Assembly: GCA_024763435.1 (NCBI GenBank)
Contig: JANTFN010000156.1
Location: forward strand, 1 to 5,009
DNA: 5,009 bases
Reading direction: 5' to 3'
Source: Thermodesulfobacteriota bacterium
GTDB lineage: Bacteria > Desulfobacterota > S145-22
Each line of letters starts with the position of its first letter. Within the stretch, counting starts at the first letter, position 1. Shown in pieces: positions 1-5,009 of the stretch. The position numbers and the translations under genes were made by a program. Below the pieces are notes generated by a model. That model saw only the letters and a program-made list of their open reading frames with translations. It was not told the DNA's origin and ran no database searches.

Positions 1-341
1 GTTTCATATTCAATCCCCAGTTTCGGATAATTTCTTGGCAGTTGATTACAGGCAAAGACATCGATATCAAGATCGACAATCAATTTCCTCAGAAGCTCCT
101 GCCCTTCGGGACTTCTCAGGTTCAGCGTAACGGCCTTTTTCCCGCAGTTGTTCGGGAGAAAATAGGTGTTCATCCCCTTTTCACCCAGGGCGTTTTCCCC
201 GATAAAACGATTCGGGTCTCCGAATTTAGGATGTTCCAGCCGGATAATCTCCATCCCTTCCTGCGCGAGCCTGTAAGTGAGAAAGGGGAGAACCGTGGCC
301 TGTTCCAGACTTAAAACCTTAATATTCTCAAAAAGTCCCAT
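1..341 (-). CDS. CaiB/BaiF family III CoA-transferase, N-terminal part (runs off the left edge)
   Basis: The reverse strand encodes 113 codons from an ATG at 341-339 and remains open at the window edge. Full-length members have about 400 residues, so roughly the first quarter is present. The reading begins MGLFENIKVLSLEQA and shows the family's N-terminal Rossmann-like pattern: a beta strand ending in EQA (residues 13-15), LAQEGMEIIRLEHPKFGDPNR (25-45, where other members have LADLGAEVIKVE), NNCGKKAVTLNL (64-75), then PEGQELLRKL and KLGIEYE (107-113). The family transfers CoA between thioesters and free acids in the cytoplasm through an enzyme-aspartyl-CoA intermediate. The catalytic Asp, near residue 169 in formyl-CoA transferase, lies outside the window, so activity cannot be judged. 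An AAGGAGG ribosome site at 355-349, 7 bases before the ATG, fixes the start, and a promoter lies just upstream. The substrate is unknown. The divergent beta-oxidation genes nearby suggest activation of a catabolic acid, which is inference. Confidence 0.9.
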   Translation of the reverse strand, partial: MGLFENIKVLSLEQATVLPFLTYRLAQEGMEIIRLEHPKFGDPNRFIGENALGEKGMNTYFLPNNCGKKAVTLNLRSPEGQELLRKLIVDLDIDVFACNQLPRNYPKLGIEYE

Positions 342-368
342 TTATTCGCCTCCTTTTTATTTACAGGA

Positions 369-398
369 AATATACAGAGTTTACGCCGGGTATGTCAA
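369..398 (-). promoter_or_regulatory. Predicted sigma70-type promoter of the family III CoA-transferase gene
   Basis: On the minus strand TTGACA (398-393) and TATATT (374-369) are separated by 18 bases, close to the housekeeping consensus. The expected start near 362 would give a leader of about 20 bases that carries the AAGGAGG ribosome site at 355-349. The gene can therefore be transcribed independently of the tRNA pair upstream of it. Prediction from sequence only. Confidence 0.65.
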
Positions 399-469
399 GA
401 AAAACCTCGCTGCGTATCCATAAGAAAAAAGAAACAGAATCAAAGGTCTTATTAGAATTCAGAATACAC

Positions 470-544
470 TGGAGGCGGCAACCGGATTCGAACCGGTGGA
501 TAACGATTTTGCAGACCGTCGCCTTACCACTTGGCTATGCCGCC
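470..544 (-). tRNA. tRNA-Cys (anticodon GCA)
   Basis: The reverse strand folds as a complete 75-base tRNA including an encoded CCA end (472-470). The acceptor arms GGCGGCA and TGCCGCC pair perfectly. The discriminator base is U, a known identity element for cysteine tRNAs. The T arm contains GGTTCGAATCC. The anticodon stem ACGGT/ATCGT closes the loop CTGCAAA, placing anticodon GCA at 512-510. It lies 7 bases downstream of tRNA-Gly on the same strand and is almost certainly cut from a shared transcript. Confidence 0.97.
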
Positions 545-551
545 GTTTGTC

Positions 552-626
<75 letters not shown>

Positions 627-637
627 TCGCTTTTTTC

Positions 638-666
638 TGTATAGTAAAAAAATAATCATGTGTCAA
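638..666 (-). promoter_or_regulatory. Predicted strong promoter of the tRNA-Gly/tRNA-Cys unit
   Basis: On the minus strand TTGACA (666-661, perfect match) and TATACA (643-638) are separated by 17 bases, part of which is a run of seven T. The predicted start near 631 is about 5 bases upstream of the mature tRNA-Gly 5' end, so the 5' leader removed by RNase P would be very short. This is what one expects for a stable-RNA promoter. No terminator hairpin was found after tRNA-Cys. Confidence 0.7.
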
Positions 667-705
667 GGATGATGATGCCGGAAAAAATAAAATTGAGCAC
701 AGATT

Positions 706-735
706 TTTACAGCTCCTGTCTGTGGTTTTTATGAT
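706..735 (+). promoter_or_regulatory. Possible promoter for the lgt-led gene run
   Basis: TTTACA (706-711) and TATGAT (730-735), each one mismatch from the sigma70 consensus, are separated by 18 bases. Transcription would start near 742, leaving a leader of about 75 bases before lgt. It lies 39 bases from the divergent tRNA promoter, so the two could affect each other. It is weaker than the two minus-strand promoters, and the spacing is at the long end of the usual range. Confidence 0.4.
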
Positions 736-801
736 CAGGTGTTTCCTCTGGTGTTTTGGAACATTCCCCGCTACAATGACCCTTGCAGAAAAGAGTGTAA
801 T

Positions 802-806
802 GGAGG
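802..806 (+). promoter_or_regulatory. lgt: Ribosome binding site that sets the lgt start
   Basis: GGAGG at 802-806 lies 10 bases before ATG 817. An in-frame GTG at 739 has no SD sequence and would add 26 residues with no resemblance to known Lgt N-termini, so ATG 817 is the supported start. Confidence 0.75.
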
Positions 807-816
807 AAAATTTACC

Positions 817-1680
817 ATGGGTTTCTGGGCGCATTTGCCGGAACACATCAATCCGGATATTCTGAGAATAGGATCATTCCAGATTCGGTATTATGGCATC
901 ATGTACCTGTGCGCCTTTGCGACGGTTTATGCCCTGACGGTTTACCGGTTGAAACATGAATCCTTTTCATTCACAGTGGACCAACTCCAGTCTTTTTTTG
1001 TCTGGGCCGTGCTTGGCGTGCTTGTAGGGGGCCGGCTGGGATACGTCGTGTTTTATGGCTGGGCCTATTATTCGACCCATCCCCTGGAGATTATTCTCCC
1101 CTTTGATTTCTCAGGCGGGGTTCATTTTACGGGAATATCTGGGATGTCCTACCATGGCGGTTTCATCGGTGTTGCCCTGGGGACACTGATATTTTGCCGC
1201 CGCAACAAGATAAATTTCTGGCGTTTTGTTGACCTGATATGTCCGGCTATTCCCCTGGGTTATACCTTTGGACGGATAGGGAATTTTCTGAACGGGGAAC
1301 TTTACGGCCGGATTACCACGGTGCCTTGGGGGATGTATTTCCCCATGGATGCCACGCACCGGCTGCGCCATCCCTCCCAGCTGTACGAGGCGTTTTTTGA
1401 GGGGATCTTCCTGTTTATTATTCTCTGGTCAGTCAGGAAGCGGGGGCGGTTTGACGGATTTCTCTTTACCCTTTACCTCATCGGCTACGGAACCGTCCGA
1501 TTCTTCATCGAGTTTGTGCGGCAGCCCGATCCCCAACTGGGATTTGTCCTGGGACCTCTGAGCATGGGGCAGGTTCTCTGTCTGCTGATGGTCTTGGCGG
1601 GGATAAGTGTGATGGTAAAAAAATGGCCTGATAAAACAACCGTGACGAAGCGGAAAAAGGGCCGAACACGGAACGGATAG
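817..1680 (+). CDS. lgt: Prolipoprotein diacylglyceryl transferase (Lgt)
   Basis: This 287-residue integral inner-membrane enzyme catalyses the first step of lipoprotein maturation. It moves diacylglycerol from phosphatidylglycerol to the thiol of the lipobox cysteine of prolipoproteins before signal peptidase II acts. The length fits the family. Visible landmarks are IRYYGIMYL (23-31), GGRLGYVVFY (71-80), YHGGF (112-116, with the family's conserved His), the Lgt signature GRIGNFLNGELYGR (152-165, containing the essential Arg and Asn), HPSQLYEA (185-192) and RFFIEFVRQPD (228-238). Several hydrophobic stretches, for example 28-43, 58-80, 190-205 and 246-267, fit a seven-helix membrane topology. 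The C-terminus is strongly basic (KRKKGRTRNG), as expected for a cytoplasmic tail. It leads a plus-strand run, and its stop codon lies 11 bases before the next gene inside an inverted repeat. Confidence 0.97.
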   Translation: MGFWAHLPEHINPDILRIGSFQIRYYGIMYLCAFATVYALTVYRLKHESFSFTVDQLQSFFVWAVLGVLVGGRLGYVVFYGWAYYSTHPLEIILPFDFSGGVHFTGISGMSYHGGFIGVALGTLIFCRRNKINFWRFVDLICPAIPLGYTFGRIGNFLNGELYGRITTVPWGMYFPMDATHRLRHPSQLYEAFFEGIFLFIILWSVRKRGRFDGFLFTLYLIGYGTVRFFIEFVRQPDPQLGFVLGPLSMGQVLCLLMVLAGISVMVKKWPDKTTVTKRKKGRTRNG

Positions 1681-1702
1681 GGGCAGGGCGCGTGTTTTCG
1701 GC
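1661..1702 (+). promoter_or_regulatory. Inverted repeat spanning the lgt stop and the next gene's start (possible translational-coupling hairpin)
   Basis: GCCGAACACG (1661-1670) can pair with CGTGTTTTCGGC (1691-1702), forming ten base pairs with a two-base TT bulge and a 20-base loop. The loop contains the lgt stop (1678-1680) and the only SD-like sequence, AGGGG (1679-1683). The 3' arm contains the GTG start (1692-1694) of the HD-domain gene. Ribosomes finishing lgt would melt the 5' arm and expose the start. The pairing is visible in the sequence; the regulatory role is inference. Confidence 0.45.
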
Positions 1703-2261
1703 TGTGGAGCGGTTTGTAGAAGATAGCTTCGGGAAGCAGGATGACCCGCATTACATTATCCATTTGAAACGAACGGCCTACTGGGCTAAAAGGCTGGACC
1801 CGGCTTGCGATGAAGCCGTTTTAATAGCCGCGATTTCTCATGATATCGAGCGCGCTTTTATGGCGCCGTCTGACTTGTGTGAAGGGTTAAAAGACGGTTT
1901 TCTGGACCCGGTTTATCTGGCCCGGCATCAGCAGCGCAGTGCTGAAATTATTTCAGGCTTTCTCCAATTAAAGGGAGCGTCACCTGACCTGGTCGCGCGT
2001 GTCAGGACGCTTGTTTCAAAACATGAGGAAGGGGGCAGCGAAGCGCAGAACCTTCTCAGGGATGCGGATTCCCTTAGTTTTCTGGAAAACAACATAACGC
2101 ATTTTGTTGCCGCGGAGGGGCCCTCTGTGGGCAAAGGCCTGATCAAAAGAAAATTTGACTGGATGTATCAAAGAATTTCGTCTCCAGTTGCCCGGGAGAT
2201 AGCAAAAAAATGGTATATTCAGGCGCTGAGGTGTCTTGATGAAGAAGGAGAATCGATTTGA
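1692..2261 (+). CDS. HD-domain protein, putative metal-dependent phosphohydrolase
   Basis: This 189-residue predicted cytoplasmic protein has no signal peptide or membrane segment. It shows the metal-ligand pattern of the HD superfamily: His24 in IIHLKRT, the paired His50-Asp51 in AAISHDIERAF, further His79 (LARHQQRSAEII) and His111 (SKHEEGG), and Asp124/Asp126 in LLRDADSLSF. HD proteins usually hydrolyse phosphomonoesters, phosphodiesters or nucleotides. The helical spacing fits, but the substrate cannot be inferred. The small size, without a sensor or synthetase domain, argues against a RelA/SpoT or HD-GYP protein. The GTG start, 11 bases after the lgt stop, has only a weak AGGGG upstream. 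No better start is seen: a second in-frame GTG lies at 1704 and the first internal Met is residue 57. It is probably co-transcribed with lgt and may depend on lgt translation. I do not recognise a named family. Confidence 0.8.
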   Translation: MFSAVERFVEDSFGKQDDPHYIIHLKRTAYWAKRLDPACDEAVLIAAISHDIERAFMAPSDLCEGLKDGFLDPVYLARHQQRSAEIISGFLQLKGASPDLVARVRTLVSKHEEGGSEAQNLLRDADSLSFLENNITHFVAAEGPSVGKGLIKRKFDWMYQRISSPVAREIAKKWYIQALRCLDEEGESI

Positions 2262-2297
2262 TAGTATGCCGGGAACATGATTTGTGTGAAAAAAATC

Positions 2298-2303
2298 AGG
2301 AGG
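2298..2303 (+). promoter_or_regulatory. Ribosome binding site that sets the thiolase start
   Basis: A perfect AGGAGG lies 7 bases before ATG 2311. An in-frame GTG at 2305 would sit only one base from this site and cannot use it, so the protein begins MREVVIVSG. This strong signal contrasts with the weak site of the preceding HD gene. Confidence 0.8.
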
Positions 2304-2310
2304 AGTGGCA

Positions 2311-3558
2311 ATGAGAGAGGTTGTGATTGTGAGTGGTGTCAGGACGCCTGTTGGAAGGTATATGGGGGCGTTGAAGAATGTTGAGGCCTATGATCTGGCG
2401 GCCTTGGTGCTCAGTGAGGCCATCAGCCGAGCTGGTGTGAAACCTGAGATGGTTGATGAAGTGATTATGGGGCAGTCTTACCAGAATGGCGAGTATGTTA
2501 ATGTGGCTCGCATGGCGCTTCTTAAGGCAGGTTGGCCCGAATACATTCCCGGCATTACCTTGGACAGGCGTTGTTGTACCGGGCTGGATGTTGTCAGGAT
2601 GGCTGGGGCCTTAATCCAGTCGAATCAAGTGGATTTTGTGGTTGCGGGGGGTGTTGAAAGCATGAGCAATGCAGAGTTCTATCTCCCGGGAAGCGTCAAA
2701 TGGGGAATTGGAGGAAAAGGGCAGATGCCAAGAGGGCATGGTGACCTTTCCCTGTGGGGCCTTCCTTTCTATGACCGAATTCAAAGAGCCCGCGTTATGT
2801 CGCAACCTGTTGAGCGTTTTGGTGTACTGCCTTCGATGATGTCATGGGCCGAAACGGCCGCGGAAGAAGAAAATATTTCACGAGAGGATTGTGACCAGTG
2901 GGCGCTTGAGAGCCACAGGAAGGCTTGTGCTGCGCTTGAGACCGGAAAATTTGATAATGAGATTGTTCCGGTGACGGTTCCTCAGCAAAAAGGGCCTTCA
3001 CATATTTTCGAACGTGATGAAACACCCCGTTTTGATACGTCTCTCGAAAAACTGGGTCGTCTCAGGCCTGTAATGGGAGGAGTTTGTACGGCCGGAAATT
3101 CGTCAAGTGAGAATGACGGAGCGGCTGCGGTGGTTGTGACTTACGCCGAAAAGGCCCTGGAGCTTGGTCTGGAATCCTTCGCGACTTTGAGGTCGTGTGC
3201 TGTAGCGGGAGACGACCCCAGAAAGGCCTATAAGACGGTACCTCTTGCTGTTGAAAAGGCCCTGAAGCTGGCAAATCTTACCATAAGCCAGATTGATTTA
3301 ATTGAGATTCAGGAAGCGTTTGCTTCTCAAGTTCTGGCCGACTTGAAAGGAATGGGGTTGGGGAGCGAGGATTATCACAGGGTTAATGTGAATGGCTCCG
3401 GAATTTCACTTGGTCATCCTATTGCCTGTACGGGAACCCGTGTGCTGGTAACACTTCTCTATGAGATGCGAAGGAGAAATGCCCGGTATGGCCTGGCGTG
3501 TATTTGTGGCGGAGGCGGCCTCGGGATTGCGGCAATCCTTGAGAGAAAAACATTATGA
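2311..3558 (+). CDS. Thiolase family protein (acetyl-CoA C-acyltransferase type)
   Basis: This 415-residue predicted cytoplasmic protein is slightly longer than the usual 390-400. Thiolases cleave 3-oxoacyl-CoA with free CoA or run the reverse condensation. The N-terminus REVVIVSGVRTPVGRYMGAL is typical. The nucleophilic Cys is expected at Cys88 in DRRCCTGLDVV, where most members have N-x-x-C-x-S-G-L. Other landmarks are VAGGVESMS (111-119), NSSSENDGAAAV (263-274), IQEAFASQ (333-340), the catalytic His369 in ISLGHPIACTG (365-375) and the second catalytic Cys399 in ACICGGGGLGIA. Three changes stand out: Gln335 replaces the Asn of the common NEAF motif, Thr90 replaces Ser, and Ser363 replaces Gly of the NGG signature. 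All catalytic Cys/His residues remain, so activity is likely but specificity may differ. The stop is 25 bases before the acyl-CoA dehydrogenase, consistent with one beta-oxidation-type operon. The extra length appears to lie around 120-175, near the loop domain that shapes the substrate pocket. Confidence 0.93.
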   Translation: MREVVIVSGVRTPVGRYMGALKNVEAYDLAALVLSEAISRAGVKPEMVDEVIMGQSYQNGEYVNVARMALLKAGWPEYIPGITLDRRCCTGLDVVRMAGALIQSNQVDFVVAGGVESMSNAEFYLPGSVKWGIGGKGQMPRGHGDLSLWGLPFYDRIQRARVMSQPVERFGVLPSMMSWAETAAEEENISREDCDQWALESHRKACAALETGKFDNEIVPVTVPQQKGPSHIFERDETPRFDTSLEKLGRLRPVMGGVCTAGNSSSENDGAAAVVVTYAEKALELGLESFATLRSCAVAGDDPRKAYKTVPLAVEKALKLANLTISQIDLIEIQEAFASQVLADLKGMGLGSEDYHRVNVNGSGISLGHPIACTGTRVLVTLLYEMRRRNARYGLACICGGGGLGIAAILERKTL

Positions 3559-3583
3559 TATTAAAAAGACAGGGAGAGTGTGG

Positions 3584-4732
3584 ATGAATTTTCAGTTGGA
3601 TGAAGAGCAGAAAGATATCATTCGAGCCGCAAGGGAATTTGCCGAGGGAGAATTTCCAAACTATGCCGATGATGCAGATAAAAATGAAACATTTCCCCGG
3701 GCTTTGTGGAAAAAAGGGTGTGAACTGGGTTTTGTCGGTGTTTTTTTTAATGAGACCTATAGCGGAGCTGGCCTCGGGTTTTTTGAACACGCCCTGATTA
3801 TGGAGGAATTCTGGCGGGTGGATCCCGGGTGTGGTCAGGCGGTTCTGGGTGCCTTGTTCGGTTCACAAATGATTCACCTCTTCGGAACGGATGCACAGAA
3901 AAAGAAGTGTCTGACGCCTGTTGCCAGGGGAGAAGCCATTATGGGGTCTGCTATCACGGAGCCCGACGCGGGGAGCGATGTGGCGTCTGTAGCAACCCGT
4001 GCGGAATTAAGGGGTAATGTCTATACCCTTAACGGGAACAAAATGTTTATTTCAAACGGGAGTATTGCGGACTATTTAACAGTTCTGTGTGTCACGCATC
4101 CTGACGCTGAAAATCGTCATCACCGTCACAGTGTCCTCATCGTAGAAACGGACAGGGAAGGCTATGAGGCAAATAAGCTGAAAGGGAAACTGGGTATTCG
4201 CGCCTCGGATACCGCCGAGGTTTCTTTCAGTAATGTTAAGGTACCAGATGATCATATCGTGGGAAAACCGGGCCGGGGTTTTTATCATTTTATGGAATTT
4301 TTTAATCATACACGGGCCCATATTTGCGCCCAGGGTGTTGGTGTGGCTCAGGGAGCCTTTGAAAAGGCAGTTAAACACGTCAGGGCGAGGGTCCAGTTCG
4401 GGAAATATCTGGGACAGTTTCAATCCATTCAATTTAAACTTGCTGAAATGGCGACGCGAATTGAGGCGGCTCGAACGCTTTACTGGCGGGCGGCCTGGAA
4501 TATTGATCACGGTATCGAAGACCACAAGCTGGTTGCCATGGCCAAATGGTTTGCTGGTGAGACAGGTGTTTATGTGACAAACGAGGCCATTCAAATTCAT
4601 GGCGGCTACGGCTATCTTGGCGAATATGGGGTGGAGCGTCTGTATCGGGACGCCAAGATTGTTGAAATTTACGAAGGAACCAAAGAAATTGAAAAACTGA
4701 TTGTTGCGAGAAATATTCTCGGAAAGATGTAG
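3584..4732 (+). CDS. Acyl-CoA dehydrogenase (FAD-dependent)
   Basis: This 382-residue protein has the normal family length and begins MNFQLDEEQKDIIRAAREFA. The ATG follows AGGGAG (3571-3576) by 7 bases. The family oxidises acyl-CoA to trans-2-enoyl-CoA and passes electrons to ETF in the cytoplasm. All three domains are present: the N-terminal helical domain (about 1-118), the beta domain with signature ITEPDAGSD (124-132) and KMFISNGSIAD (153-163), and the C-terminal helical domain with RVQFGK (269-274), FQSIQFKLAEMA (279-290) and IHGGYGYLGEYGVERLYRDAK (338-358). The catalytic base is expected at Glu364 in EIYEGT, the position used by short- and medium-chain and glutaryl-CoA dehydrogenases. 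By a remembered alignment, WRVDPGCGQ (77-85) lacks the Glu and Arg that bind the distal carboxylate in glutaryl-CoA dehydrogenase, so that substrate is unlikely. A His/Arg-rich loop, NRHHRHS, lies at 177-183. The substrate is not assigned. Confidence 0.95.
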   Translation: MNFQLDEEQKDIIRAAREFAEGEFPNYADDADKNETFPRALWKKGCELGFVGVFFNETYSGAGLGFFEHALIMEEFWRVDPGCGQAVLGALFGSQMIHLFGTDAQKKKCLTPVARGEAIMGSAITEPDAGSDVASVATRAELRGNVYTLNGNKMFISNGSIADYLTVLCVTHPDAENRHHRHSVLIVETDREGYEANKLKGKLGIRASDTAEVSFSNVKVPDDHIVGKPGRGFYHFMEFFNHTRAHICAQGVGVAQGAFEKAVKHVRARVQFGKYLGQFQSIQFKLAEMATRIEAARTLYWRAAWNIDHGIEDHKLVAMAKWFAGETGVYVTNEAIQIHGGYGYLGEYGVERLYRDAKIVEIYEGTKEIEKLIVARNILGKM

Positions 4733-4743
4733 GCCCTGAATCC

Positions 4744-5009
4744 GTGGTTAATCTGAAAAAAAATTCTAAGGTTATGAGTGCCCACGAAGCGGTCCGCAGA
4801 TTTGTTCATGATGGTGATCTGATTACTTTTGGAGGATTTACCATTACACGGAATCCCATGGGATTGTGCCATGAGCTTATCCGCCAGAAAAAGCGGAATC
4901 TCCATGTTGCTGTTCACTCACAGGGCCAGGCCTTTGACCTGTTGATCGGCGCAGGGTGTGTCTCTCTGATTGAGGTGGCCTATGGTGGAACGGCCCGTTT
5001 TTCCCCCGG
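4744..5009 (+). CDS. Family I CoA-transferase, subunit A (glutaconate CoA-transferase GctA-like), N-terminal part
   Basis: Eighty-eight codons are open to the right window edge; full-length subunits have about 320 residues. The reading contains SKVMSAHEAVRRFVHDGD (8-25), then LITFGGFTITRNPMGLCHELIRQKK (26-50) and DLLIGAG. It resembles GctA, whose N-terminus carries SKVM, VH-x-GD and GGFT-x-x-R-x-P. This family shuttles CoA between acetyl-CoA and carboxylic acids in a heteromer; the catalytic Glu lies in subunit B, which should follow outside the window. The best start is GTG 4744, 11 bases after the dehydrogenase stop. ATG 4774 would remove the conserved SKV, and neither has a good SD sequence, so translation may be coupled to the upstream gene. 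The real substrate need not be glutaconate: related subunits in aromatic and dicarboxylate degraders are annotated the same way. Confidence 0.85.
   Translation, partial: MVNLKKNSKVMSAHEAVRRFVHDGDLITFGGFTITRNPMGLCHELIRQKKRNLHVAVHSQGQAFDLLIGAGCVSLIEVAYGGTARFSP

Noticed and set aside
42..314. Plus-strand open frame at the left end
   Set aside because: It is antisense to the CaiB-family coding region, which has clear homology-like motifs, a promoter and a ribosome site.
421..436. T-rich tract on the minus strand after tRNA-Cys, as a possible intrinsic terminator
   Set aside because: No GC-rich hairpin precedes the tract, only the short palindrome GAATTC. Termination here cannot be supported, and read-through into the CoA-transferase gene remains possible.
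772..777. TACAAT as an alternative -10 element nearer to lgt
   Set aside because: No acceptable -35 hexamer lies 16-18 bases upstream.
739..816. In-frame upstream extension of lgt from GTG 739
   Set aside because: There is no ribosome site at 739, the 26 extra residues do not resemble an Lgt N-terminus, and ATG 817 has a GGAGG at suitable spacing.
2262..2310. Terminator or new promoter between the HD gene and the thiolase
   Set aside because: The 49 bases show no hairpin with a T run and no convincing -35/-10 pair, only the thiolase ribosome site. An operon boundary here cannot be shown from sequence.
4076..4600. Long open frame (174 codons) on the minus strand opposite the acyl-CoA dehydrogenase
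   Set aside because: It lies wholly inside a strongly supported gene, has no recognisable motif, and looks like a shadow of that gene's codon use.

Overview
The window reads as chromosomal DNA of a mid-GC anaerobic bacterium, most likely a deltaproteobacterium (Desulfobacterota) such as a sulfate reducer or syntroph. This is inference. It rests on a housekeeping lgt gene of Gram-negative type lying beside several CoA-dependent catabolic genes: a family III CoA-transferase, a thiolase, an acyl-CoA dehydrogenase and a glutaconate-type CoA-transferase subunit. That combination is common in anaerobes that oxidise aromatic, dicarboxylic or branched acids. No species marker is visible.

Layout. Bases 1-341 (minus strand) hold the N-terminal 113 codons of a CaiB/BaiF family III CoA-transferase that runs off the left edge, with a clear promoter and Shine-Dalgarno (SD) sequence. 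Bases 470-626 (minus strand) hold a tRNA pair, tRNA-Gly(GCC) then tRNA-Cys(GCA), separated by 7 bases and preceded by a near-consensus promoter. A 190-base intergenic region separates these divergent units from a plus-strand run: lgt (817-1680), an HD-domain protein (1692-2261), a thiolase (2311-3558), an acyl-CoA dehydrogenase (3584-4732) and the start of a family I CoA-transferase subunit A (4744 to the right edge). The gaps in this run are 11, 49, 25 and 11 bases. I see no terminator between the genes, so all five may be co-transcribed, although lgt and the HD gene are functionally distinct from the catabolic genes after them.

How the genes may work together. The two CoA-transferases would activate a carboxylic acid by moving CoA from a donor thioester. 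The acyl-CoA dehydrogenase would introduce the alpha,beta double bond and pass electrons to electron-transfer flavoprotein (ETF). The thiolase would cleave the 3-oxoacyl-CoA product. The hydratase and 3-hydroxyacyl-CoA dehydrogenase needed in between are not in this window. The substrate cannot be read from the sequence, but the dehydrogenase appears to lack the carboxylate-binding Arg of glutaryl-CoA dehydrogenases. Points worth a second look are an inverted repeat that encloses the lgt stop and the HD gene start, unusual active-site substitutions in the thiolase, and an atypical CaiB-family N-terminus.
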